In this document: positions 6,923 through 13,645 of the stretch, piece after piece
Layout of the letters: every line of letters begins with the position of its first letter
Numbering within the stretch: the first letter of the stretch is position 1
Source of the DNA: Bacilli bacterium
GTDB lineage: Bacteria > Bacillota_I > Bacilli_A > RFN20 > UBA1709
Length of the DNA: 29,573 nt
Reading direction: 5' to 3'
NCBI GenBank assembly: GCA_028694305.1
Contig: JAQUTO010000001.1
Location: 1 to 29,573, forward strand
Made by a program: the position numbers and the translations under genes
Notes under the pieces: generated by a model
The model's input: only the letters and a program-made list of their open reading frames with translations
What the model was told of the DNA's origin: nothing
Databases searched by the model: none

Positions 6923-7521
6923 TGGCAATTTATACAGCCAAAACCGTTGAAGACGCCCTTGCTAAGGCCAGCGAAGAACTAGGCATAAGCGTTGAAAACT
7001 TAAACTATGCTGTTCTTAAAGAAGAGAAAAAACTCTTTTCTAAAAAAGTAGAAGTTGAAGTTTATACAATGCCTGATGTGATTTCTTATTGTGAAAACTA
7101 TATAAAAATTATAGTGGCAGACTTAGGCTTCGATTGTGAGGTTACTTCCACAATTGAAGAAGGCATCATTAAGATGACAATTAATACATCCCATAATTCC
7201 ATCTTAATTGGTAAGAATGGTCAAACCTTACAAGCCCTAAATAGTTTAGTGCGTCAAGCCAGTGGCCATAAGTTTAAGAAACACTACCGGATTTTATTAG
7301 ATATTAATTCTTATAAAGATGAGAAATATGAAAAACTCATTCGGATGTCAACTAGAATTGCTCATGAAGTTCAATCAAGTAAAGTTAATGCAACCCTTGA
7401 TCCAATGACTTCTGATGAGCGGAGAGTGGTTCATAATGCTCTCTCGAATATAGAACATATTAGAACTGAAAGTAGTGGCCAAGGCTATAAACGCCAAATT
7501 ACAATTTATTATGTTGAGTAA
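6922..7521 (+). CDS. jag: Jag/KhpB RNA-binding protein
   Basis: 199 aa. Order of domains: Jag_N (about 1-50), type II KH domain with IGKNGQ loop (96-101), and R3H domain with RRVVH (167-171) near the C-terminus. Jag (KhpB/EloR) binds RNA, partners with KhpA, and affects cell elongation in streptococci; its constant place after yidC is conserved in Gram-positives. The frame also has an ATG at 6904, but GGGGAGGTG (6907-6915) sits just right for the ATG at 6922, which shares its A with the yidC stop, so 6922 is the start. A strong hairpin terminator follows directly. Confidence 0.95.
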   Translation: MAIYTAKTVEDALAKASEELGISVENLNYAVLKEEKKLFSKKVEVEVYTMPDVISYCENYIKIIVADLGFDCEVTSTIEEGIIKMTINTSHNSILIGKNGQTLQALNSLVRQASGHKFKKHYRILLDINSYKDEKYEKLIRMSTRIAHEVQSSKVNATLDPMTSDERRVVHNALSNIEHIRTESSGQGYKRQITIYYVE

Positions 7522-7546
7522 AACTGCGTGAATAACGCAGTTTTTA
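7521..7546 (+). terminator. terminator after jag
   Basis: Perfect 9-bp stem AAACTGCGT (7521-7529) / ACGCAGTTT (7535-7543), loop GAATA, followed by TT. The stem begins with the last base of the jag stop codon and ends the rpmH-rnpA-yidC-jag unit. It sits immediately upstream of the mnmE -10, in the place a -35 would occupy. Confidence 0.85.
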
Positions 7547-7555
7547 TGTTATAAT
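7547..7555 (+). promoter_or_regulatory. extended -10 promoter of mnmE operon
   Basis: TGTTATAAT, a perfect extended -10 identical to that of dnaN. The -35 position falls inside the jag terminator stem and has no consensus. Transcription should start near 7562; AGGAGGG follows at about 7567, before the mnmE ATG at 7580. Confidence 0.7.
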
Positions 7556-7579
7556 TAAATAGAATTAGGAGGGCAAGAT

Positions 7580-8920
7580 ATGCAACAAATCACTGATACT
7601 ATCGTAGCTTTGGCAACTGCGCCTTTGCAAAGTGCCCTCGCAATTATTCGTGTAAGTGGCAAAGATTCCTTTGATATTATTAGCAAAGTTAGTACCAAAA
7701 AGATTGAGTTAAAAGGAAATAATGGCATTATTCATACTAAACTCCACGAAGGAAAACAAACCATCGATGAGGTTTTACTTTTTGTCTTTAAGGGCCCTCA
7801 CACTTTTACCGGAGAAGATTTAGTGGAAATCTCTTGTCATGGTGGACTGGTTGTTATTAACCAAATTATTGCTCTACTCATTAAACAAGGAGCAAGAATG
7901 GCTGAACGGGGTGAATTCTCTGAACGGGCCTTCTATCACAACAAAATTGACTTATTACAAGCCGAATCCATTAACGATTTAATTGTGGCCCGTAATAAAG
8001 ACGCAGCAAACGTAGCTTTAAATGGTATATCTGGCGAATTATCTAAACAAATCCAACAACTAAAAGAAGCCACAGTTACTTTGTTATCTCAAATCGAAGT
8101 TAATATTGATTATCCAGAATATGAAGATATCGAGGAATTAACGGCCAAAACAATTAAACCAGAAGTTGCTAAACTTATAAAGCAAACAAGTATCATTTTA
8201 CAAGGCGCGAATATTGGTCGTACCATAAAAAATGGAATTAATGTAGCAATTATTGGCAAACCTAATGTGGGTAAATCCTCGGTTCTTAACGCCTTAATTA
8301 ATGAAGATAAAGCTATTGTTAGTGAGATTGAAGGAACAACTAGAGATGTTGTTGAAGGTAGTACCACCATCAAAGGAATAACCTTTAATTTCTTGGATAC
8401 GGCCGGTATTAGAAAAGATGCTGATTATTTGGAAAACATTGGTATTCATAAAACTTTAGAAACTATCTCTAAAGCAGATTTAGTGGTGCTTATTAGTGCT
8501 AACAAAGGACAATTAGATGAAGAAGAACAAGATATGTTGAAGAAATGTGCCGGCAAGAAGGTCATTGTGGTTTTTAATAAAGCAGATTTAACCAAATTAA
8601 AGAACGGCAAGCAATTGGCGGTGTCAGTTAAAGAACATGACATTCAACCTCTTTTAGATGCAATGACAGCATATGTTGGTTTTGATATTAAAAATTATCA
8701 GAATAAGCCACTACTCTCCAATGCTCGGCAAAAAGGGCTCATTGAAAAAGCCTATCAAAACTATGTTGATGCTGAAAAACTTTGTGAAGATCAACAGCCG
8801 GCCGACATAATTGAAATAGATATTAAAGAGGCCCTTAACTCTTTACAAGAGTTACTGGGCGATTTATATGGTGATAATTTAAGCGATGAAATCTTCAAAA
8901 GATTTTGTCTAGGTAAATAA
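7580..8920 (+). CDS. mnmE: tRNA modification GTPase MnmE
   Basis: 446 aa. MnmE with MnmG installs the 5-carboxymethylaminomethyl (or aminomethyl) group on U34 of tRNAs. Layout: N-terminal tetrahydrofolate-binding domain (1-120), helical domain, and an inserted G domain with G1 GKPNVGKS (226-233), TTRD (253-256), DTAG (273-276) and NKAD (333-336). The C-terminal catalytic Cys motif is present as CLGK (443-446, usually C-I/L-G-K). AGGAGGG precedes the ATG. It heads mnmE-tatD-rnmV-rsmA-ispE with gaps of one base or overlaps. In B. subtilis mnmE is followed by mnmG; here mnmG lies about 20 kb away behind metG. Confidence 0.97.
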   Translation: MQQITDTIVALATAPLQSALAIIRVSGKDSFDIISKVSTKKIELKGNNGIIHTKLHEGKQTIDEVLLFVFKGPHTFTGEDLVEISCHGGLVVINQIIALLIKQGARMAERGEFSERAFYHNKIDLLQAESINDLIVARNKDAANVALNGISGELSKQIQQLKEATVTLLSQIEVNIDYPEYEDIEELTAKTIKPEVAKLIKQTSIILQGANIGRTIKNGINVAIIGKPNVGKSSVLNALINEDKAIVSEIEGTTRDVVEGSTTIKGITFNFLDTAGIRKDADYLENIGIHKTLETISKADLVVLISANKGQLDEEEQDMLKKCAGKKVIVVFNKADLTKLKNGKQLAVSVKEHDIQPLLDAMTAYVGFDIKNYQNKPLLSNARQKGLIEKAYQNYVDAEKLCEDQQPADIIEIDIKEALNSLQELLGDLYGDNLSDEIFKRFCLGK

Positions 8921-8921
8921 C

Positions 8922-9695
8922 ATGATACTATTTGATTCACACGCTCATTTAGACGATGAAGCACTCTATTCTCAAATAGAGGATGTTTTAAGTCGGGCCA
9001 AAGAGGCTGGAGTTCAATATATCGTTACTATTGGTCAAGATATTGCAACATCTAAAAAGGCCATCGAAATAGCACATCGTTATCCCAATGTTTATGCAAC
9101 CATCGGGATTCATCCAAACGAAGTCAAGAAAGCTCAGCCAAGCGATTTAATAGAACTCACCAAACTCATCCAAGACGAGAAGGTTGTGGCGGTTGGAGAG
9201 ATTGGTTTGGATTATCACTGGGATGACTCCAATAAAGAAGCCCAAAAAGCTTATTTTATTACTCAAATAGAAATGGCTTATAAATATAATAAGGTTATTA
9301 ATATCCACGCACGTGATGCCGCTCAAGATACTTTTGAGATTCTAAAGAGTCATAAAGATAAACTAAAGGGTTGTATTTTACATAGTTATTCCTTTTCTAA
9401 AGAAATGGCAAAAGAATTCATTAAACTGGGTTTTTATATATCTTTGGGTGGTCCAGTTACATTTAAAAATGCTAAAGAGCCCAAAATAGTAGCAACCACG
9501 ATTCCTTTAGATAAACTTTTAATAGAAACCGATAGTCCGTGTTTAGCGCCCGAACCAAAAAGAGGAACGTTGAATGAACCGGCAAATGTTAGATATGTTT
9601 GTGAATGCATTGCAAATCTAAGAGGCATTTCAAGCGAAGATGTGGCCGAGGCAACCACAAAAAACGCCTTAAAAGTATATGGAATCAAAGGTTAA
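8922..9695 (+). CDS. tatD: TatD-family metal-dependent hydrolase
   Basis: 257 aa TIM-barrel hydrolase of the TatD/YabD family; characterised members are metal-dependent DNases or 3'-5' exonucleases, though the physiological substrate is often unclear. Metal ligands visible: HAH (His7, His9) in FDSHAHLDD, Glu93 in GEIGLDYHW, His129 in NIHARDA, His154 in ILHSYS and Asp204 in IETDSPCL. It starts one base after the mnmE stop with only a weak ribosome site (TAGGT), suggesting coupled translation. Its 3' end overlaps rnmV by 17 bases. The tatD-rnmV-rsmA-ispE order matches the condensed yabD-rnmV-ksgA-ispE block of B. subtilis. Confidence 0.93.
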   Translation: MILFDSHAHLDDEALYSQIEDVLSRAKEAGVQYIVTIGQDIATSKKAIEIAHRYPNVYATIGIHPNEVKKAQPSDLIELTKLIQDEKVVAVGEIGLDYHWDDSNKEAQKAYFITQIEMAYKYNKVINIHARDAAQDTFEILKSHKDKLKGCILHSYSFSKEMAKEFIKLGFYISLGGPVTFKNAKEPKIVATTIPLDKLLIETDSPCLAPEPKRGTLNEPANVRYVCECIANLRGISSEDVAEATTKNALKVYGIKG

Positions 9696-10233
9696 ACAAG
9701 TAATTATTGTTGAGGGTAAGCACGACATTGATCGACTTTCCTCCTTGATAGAGGCAGATTTTATTAAAACAGACGGAACATCCTTGCCACCAGCAACTAA
9801 AGAAATGATTAAGGAGTTAGTAAAGCAAGGCAAAGAGTTTATTATTTTTACTGACCCGGATTCTCCTGGAGAAAGAATTAGAAAAGAACTTCAAGAAATA
9901 ATCCCAACCGCCAAACACGCTTTTGTTAATGTGGATTTAGCTAGATATAAACATAAAGTTGGCGTTGAACACGCTGGAGAAGAAGAAATTAAGAAAGCAC
10001 TAAATCATCTTGTGAGTTTCGAGTCATCAAAAAACACAATAAGCAGCCAAGAATTGTTTGATTTAGGTCTAGTTGGTTCACCAAACTCTGCTGAAAAGCG
10101 TGATATAATTGAAAAAGAATTAAGAATTGGTCACGGGAGTGGTAAAACTTTTTTAAAACGACTTAATTTGATTGGAGTTAACCAGGAAATGTTAATTAAA
10201 ACTATGAAGGAGCAAAAGATATGGGACAAATAG
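9679..10233 (+). CDS. rnmV: ribonuclease M5
   Basis: 184 aa. RNase M5 is the Gram-positive enzyme that matures 5S rRNA with the help of ribosomal protein L18. The N-terminal Toprim domain is clear: VIIVEGKHD (8-16) carries the catalytic Glu, and FTDPDSPGERIRK (57-69) the acidic metal-binding triad. The C-terminal domain is about 100 residues, as in the family. The ATG at 9679 overlaps the tatD end by 17 bases; no other in-frame start precedes the Toprim strand. It overlaps rsmA by 13 bases. Confidence 0.94.
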   Translation: MESKVKQVIIVEGKHDIDRLSSLIEADFIKTDGTSLPPATKEMIKELVKQGKEFIIFTDPDSPGERIRKELQEIIPTAKHAFVNVDLARYKHKVGVEHAGEEEIKKALNHLVSFESSKNTISSQELFDLGLVGSPNSAEKRDIIEKELRIGHGSGKTFLKRLNLIGVNQEMLIKTMKEQKIWDK

Positions 10234-11063
10234 CATCTTTAAAAATGACAGATGCACTTTTGCGTCTCCATTCACTAAATGCCAAACAATCTTATGGTCA
10301 AAACTTTATTATTAACTCACAAGTCGTAGAAGATATTGTTAGATTGTCTAACGTGGATAAAAACACCATTGTAATAGAGATTGGTGCAGGACTAGGTGCA
10401 TTAACAGAAGAATTGGTTTCTAGTGCCAAACACGTCATTGCTTATGAAATAGATGGCGACTTAATACCACTACTTAAAGAGAATATAAATGGATCTAATC
10501 TTGAAATCATTAATGCCGATTTTATGCGGGTTAATCTGGATGCCTTATTAGCTAAATTTTCTCGGGATAAAATTATTGTTATGTCTAACCTACCATACTA
10601 CATTACTAGCGACATTTTAATCAAACTTTTCAAAGTAAAAAGGCCAATAGACTCCGTTGTTGTTATGCTCCAAAAAGAGGTTGGTATAAAACTTGCTAAG
10701 CCACTTGAGGACAAAGAGAAAAATGAGCTTTCAATGTTGGCTCAATTTTGTAGTGATATTAAGGTCTTAAAATATGTCTCTAAAAACGACTTTTTACCTA
10801 GACCAAAAGTGGATTCAGTTGTTCTACAGTTTACCACAAAGGCAACAAAGATTTCTACCGAAGAGTTCGCTACTTTTTTAAAAATTATTTATAAGAACAG
10901 AAGAAAGACTATCTTGAATAATTTGGTTGAATACTACGCCGATAAAGACCGGATATTAAGAGTTCTCAATTCTTGCCAAATTAATTCAACAGAAAGAGCC
11001 GAAAAATTAAATCAAAACCAGATTACAAAATTACTTGTTTCTATCAAAAAGGAGATGGCCTAA
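10221..11063 (+). CDS. rsmA: 16S rRNA dimethyltransferase RsmA (KsgA)
   Basis: 280 aa. RsmA transfers four methyl groups from SAM to two adjacent adenosines in helix 45 of 16S rRNA, a late checkpoint in 30S assembly. Visible: SYGQNFI (24-30), SAM-binding EIGAGLGALTEEL (53-65), Asp100 in the INADF strand, and the catalytic NLPYYIT (123-129). AAGGAG lies about 9 bases before ATG 10221; a second in-frame ATG at 10245 lacks such a site. The related Erm methyltransferases share these motifs, but chromosomal context between rnmV and ispE supports RsmA. Confidence 0.96.
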   Translation: MGQIASLKMTDALLRLHSLNAKQSYGQNFIINSQVVEDIVRLSNVDKNTIVIEIGAGLGALTEELVSSAKHVIAYEIDGDLIPLLKENINGSNLEIINADFMRVNLDALLAKFSRDKIIVMSNLPYYITSDILIKLFKVKRPIDSVVVMLQKEVGIKLAKPLEDKEKNELSMLAQFCSDIKVLKYVSKNDFLPRPKVDSVVLQFTTKATKISTEEFATFLKIIYKNRRKTILNNLVEYYADKDRILRVLNSCQINSTERAEKLNQNQITKLLVSIKKEMA

Positions 11064-11912
11064 ATGTATAAATGTTTTGCAAAAATTAACTATACTTTAA
11101 ATGTCTTACCAAAGACACACGGAGAATTACATAAACTCTGCTCTATTGCTCCTAAAATAAACCTATTTGATGAGGTGAGCGTCAAGCGCAATTCAACCGG
11201 CAAAATCACTATCTCTTGCACTGATAAAAGAGTTCCCACTAACTCCCAAAACCTGGTTTATAAGGTTTTGGATGCTTTCAACAAATATAGGGGAATTAAA
11301 CAAGGATATAGCGTTGTTATTAAAAAGAACATTCCCATTTCTAGTGGCCTTGGTGGTGGCAGTTCAGATGCGGCCGGAGCTTTATTAGAAGCAATGAAGT
11401 TAGGCGATGTACATTATGGTTATTATCAACTATTGGAGGTTGTTCGTGGTCTTGGTTCTGATATTCCCCAATTTTTAGTTTCAGATACAACTATGATTGA
11501 GGGCGAGGGTGAAGAAATCACCCCAATTGAAGATAAAATGGATGTCTTTATTGTTTTGGTTAAACCTGCAGAGGGCGTTAGTGCCAAAGAAGCTTATGAG
11601 GCGTTTGATAAATACGGGATATCAAGTGAAAAAGACGACTCTATCATTACAGACTTAAAAAATGATAACTTTGAGGATGCAATTACAAAAATGAATAATG
11701 ATTTGGAGGCCCCAGTTCTTCAAATCAAACCGAAACTTAAGGGGATTAAAGAAAAAATGAAGGCTTTAGGGCTTCCGTTTGTTATGATGTCTGGAAGTGG
11801 TTCTTGTTTCTTTGGGCTGACTAAAGATAAAAAGTTGGCTGAAAAGGTTGCAAATCACTTTGAGAAGAAGGGTTATTATACGAAAGTTGTGGAAAAAGCC
11901 ACGAAGTTATAG
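11064..11912 (+). CDS. ispE: 4-diphosphocytidyl-2-C-methyl-D-erythritol kinase
   Basis: 282 aa GHMP kinase of the MEP isoprenoid pathway, phosphorylating CDP-ME at the 2-hydroxyl. The ATP loop PISSGLGGGSSDAAGALL (91-108) is canonical, with the N-terminal Lys (AKIN, Lys7), GSDIP (Asp133) and the C-terminal MSGSGSCFFG. The usual DGYH segment near residue 20 is replaced by HGELH, a deviation. The ATG follows the rsmA stop directly (TAAATG), with AAGGAG upstream. It implies that isoprenoids are made by the MEP route, unlike the mevalonate route of many lactobacilli and cocci. Confidence 0.94.
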   Translation: MYKCFAKINYTLNVLPKTHGELHKLCSIAPKINLFDEVSVKRNSTGKITISCTDKRVPTNSQNLVYKVLDAFNKYRGIKQGYSVVIKKNIPISSGLGGGSSDAAGALLEAMKLGDVHYGYYQLLEVVRGLGSDIPQFLVSDTTMIEGEGEEITPIEDKMDVFIVLVKPAEGVSAKEAYEAFDKYGISSEKDDSIITDLKNDNFEDAITKMNNDLEAPVLQIKPKLKGIKEKMKALGLPFVMMSGSGSCFFGLTKDKKLAEKVANHFEKKGYYTKVVEKATKL

Positions 11913-11938
11913 ATATTTTATCTATAAATGGGTATGAT
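11909..11938 (+). promoter_or_regulatory. candidate prs promoter with inverted repeat
   Basis: ATAGATA (11909-11915) TTT TATCTAT (11919-11925) is an exact 7-bp inverted repeat beginning in the ispE stop codon, followed by a -10-like TATGAT at 11933-11938. The -35 region falls in the repeat and is not consensus. The repeat lacks a T-tract, so it is a poor terminator and could be an operator. prs may also be read through from ispE. Confidence 0.4.
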
Positions 11939-11977
11939 TAATATGTAGTTAGTCAATTAATGGGGAGGGAGACAACT

Positions 11978-12943
11978 ATGTTAGAAAAAACAGTTATTTT
12001 TGCTTTAACGGCCAACAAACAAATGGTCGCAGACATTACTAATCAGTTGGGTTTACAACCTGGAGCAGTCGAAGTTAAGCACTTTGCAGATGGCGAAATC
12101 TTTGTTGACACTTTACAATCAGTAAGAGGTAAAAATGTTTATATCGTTCAATCAACATGTTCACCTGTTACGGATCGTTTAATGGAAATCTTGGTCTTTG
12201 CTGATGCCTTAAAAAGAGCTTCTGCTCAAGAAGTAAATTGTGTTATTCCATATTATGGTTATGCTCGTCAAGATCGTAAAAATAAAGCTAGAGAACCAAT
12301 CACCGCAAAATTAGTGGCGGATATGCTTCAAGTGGCTGGTATTCACCGTTTAATTACTGTGGATTTACACGCCCCTCAAATTCAAGGATATTTTGATTGC
12401 CCAGTTGATGATATGACTGCAATTCCGCTCTTTGGACGTTATTTCAAGAAAACATTGGATCCTAAAGAGGATATTGTGGTGGTTTCTCCAGACCATGGCG
12501 GAGCGACAAGAGCCAGAAAACTCGGAACCATCTTAAATGCACCTATCGCTATCATCGATAAACGGAGACCAAAGCCAAACGAAGCTGAAATAATGGGTAT
12601 TATTGGTGAAGTTAAGGGTAAAGTTGCTGTTATGATTGATGACATGATTGATACTGGTGGAACTATTACTAAAGGCGCTGAGGCTTTAATTAAAGCCGGA
12701 GCAACCAAGGTTTATGGTGCTTGCACTCATGCAGTTTTTTCTGGAGAGGCAATTGAAAAAATCCAAAACTCAGTATTTGAACAAGTTGTCACTACAAATA
12801 CCATCCCATTAACCCCAGAAAAGGCCAAGATTGCAACTAAAGTTAAGGTATTATCAATGGCACCAATGATTGCTAAAGCAATTGAACACATTGAACTCGG
12901 CTTACCATTAAGTGTTGTTTACGATTTATATAAAATGGACTAA
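11978..12943 (+). CDS. prs: ribose-phosphate pyrophosphokinase
   Basis: 321 aa. Prs makes PRPP from ribose 5-phosphate and ATP, feeding purine, pyrimidine, NAD, His and Trp synthesis. Motifs: FADGE (36-40), the flexible loop with YYGYARQDRK (92-101), VDLHAPQIQGYF (128-139), and the PRPP loop DDMIDTGGT (221-229). The open frame has an ATG at 11960, but that ATG overlaps the strong ribosome site GGGGAGGGAG that serves ATG 11978, and homologues begin close to this second Met, so 11978 is chosen. A tetraloop terminator follows. Confidence 0.96.
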   Translation: MLEKTVIFALTANKQMVADITNQLGLQPGAVEVKHFADGEIFVDTLQSVRGKNVYIVQSTCSPVTDRLMEILVFADALKRASAQEVNCVIPYYGYARQDRKNKAREPITAKLVADMLQVAGIHRLITVDLHAPQIQGYFDCPVDDMTAIPLFGRYFKKTLDPKEDIVVVSPDHGGATRARKLGTILNAPIAIIDKRRPKPNEAEIMGIIGEVKGKVAVMIDDMIDTGGTITKGAEALIKAGATKVYGACTHAVFSGEAIEKIQNSVFEQVVTTNTIPLTPEKAKIATKVKVLSMAPMIAKAIEHIELGLPLSVVYDLYKMD

Positions 12944-12945
12944 TT

Positions 12946-12970
12946 AAAAGGGCTTCGGCCCTTTTTATTT
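12946..12970 (+). terminator. terminator after prs
   Basis: Stem AAAAGGGC (12946-12953) / GCCCTTTT (12958-12965) closed by a stable TTCG tetraloop and followed by TATTT. It begins three bases after the prs stop. Confidence 0.9.
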
Positions 12971-12977
12971 GACTTAT

Positions 12978-13006
12978 TTGCTATTTTTACGTAAATCATT
13001 TATACT
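12978..13006 (+). promoter_or_regulatory. promoter of ffs (SRP RNA)
   Basis: TTGCTA (12978-12983), a 17-base spacer, TATACT (13001-13006). Predicted start near 13012 coincides with the first base of the SRP RNA stem, which supports the assignment. Confidence 0.75.
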
Positions 13007-13011
13007 AACAA

Positions 13012-13097
13012 ATGCCATATCAATATTTGGTTTCGAACCAGGTCAGGACCGGAAGGTAGCAGCCTTAAGAGGTTCAAGTATGTGATATGGCACTTTT
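13012..13097 (+). ncRNA. ffs: signal recognition particle RNA (small 4.5S-like)
   Basis: About 86 nt. The conserved SRP domain IV hairpin is plain: GGTCAGGACCGGAAGGTAGC (13041-13060) followed by AGCC, with the GGAA tetraloop and the asymmetric internal loop that bind Ffh. The ends pair: TGCCATATCA (13013-13022) with TGATATGGCA (13083-13092), followed by CTTTTATT, so the RNA likely ends as its own terminator. It lacks an Alu domain, unlike the long scRNA of B. subtilis. It precedes tadA here, whereas in B. subtilis scr follows tadA; both lie next to dnaX. Confidence 0.95.
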
Positions 13098-13114
13098 ATT
13101 AGGTGGTGATTCTC

Positions 13115-13564
13115 TTGGATACTAAATTTATGAAAGCCGCTTTAAAACAAGCCCAAATAGGTCTACTTCAAGGTGAAGTACCAGTTGGATGTGTTATTGT
13201 TAAAGATGGCAAGATTATTGCTCGAGCTCATAACACCAAAGAGAGCAAAAAAGCAGCCTTAAATCACGCCGAAATTAACGCCATAGTAAAAGCTAGCAAA
13301 AAATTCAAAGATTGGCGCTTAAATGACTGTGAAATGTATGTTACTTTAGAGCCCTGCTTAATGTGTGTTGGCGCCATAATTAATTATCGAGTTGGAACCA
13401 TCTATTATGGGGCCAAAGATCCAAAAGGTGGCGCTGTAGTCTCAAATTTAGACATTACTACTGTGAAAAACTTGAACCATCACCCAATATTTCAAGGTGG
13501 AATTATGGAACAAGAATGCGGTGAAATATTAACAAAATTTTTTCAAGATAAAAGGAAGAGATAG
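13115..13564 (+). CDS. tadA: tRNA(adenine34) deaminase TadA
   Basis: 149 aa zinc deaminase converting A34 to inosine in tRNA-Arg(ACG). Zinc and catalytic motifs: NHAEINAI (His51 ligand, Glu53 proton shuttle) and PCLMCVGAI (Cys81, Cys84). The frame contains GTG codons at 13103 and 13106, TTG at 13115 and ATG at 13130. AGGTGGTGA (13101-13109) is an excellent ribosome site whose spacing fits TTG 13115 only, so that start is chosen. No promoter fits between the ffs 3' end and this site, so tadA appears to depend on readthrough from ffs. The terminator stem overlaps its last codons. Confidence 0.93.
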   Translation: MDTKFMKAALKQAQIGLLQGEVPVGCVIVKDGKIIARAHNTKESKKAALNHAEINAIVKASKKFKDWRLNDCEMYVTLEPCLMCVGAIINYRVGTIYYGAKDPKGGAVVSNLDITTVKNLNHHPIFQGGIMEQECGEILTKFFQDKRKR

Positions 13565-13586
13565 CACTGGTTTTTCTTCCTTTTTT
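13550..13586 (+). terminator. terminator overlapping tadA 3' end
   Basis: AAAAGGAAGA (13550-13559) pairs perfectly with TCTTCCTTTT (13575-13584) across a 15-base loop, followed by TTG. The left arm lies within the last tadA codons. Confidence 0.75.
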
Positions 13587-13594
13587 GATAAAAA

Positions 13595-13626
13595 TAAGTG
13601 AATAGAATTCACTTATATAGTATAAT
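13595..13626 (+). promoter_or_regulatory. dnaX operon promoter with palindromic operator candidate
   Basis: TAAGTGAAT (13595-13603) AGA ATTCACTTA (13607-13615) is a perfect 9-bp inverted repeat. TATAAT (13621-13626) follows five bases later, with transcription expected near 13633. The repeat fills the -35 position and has no T-tract, so it looks like an operator rather than a terminator. The dnaX ribosome site follows at 13632-13639, so the transcript may have almost no leader. Confidence 0.6.
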
Positions 13627-13645
13627 AGTATGAGAGGTGAATATC

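Noticed and set aside
11941..11977. prs start at ATG 11960
   Set aside because: That ATG overlaps the strong ribosome site for ATG 11978, and it would add six residues not seen in Prs N-termini.
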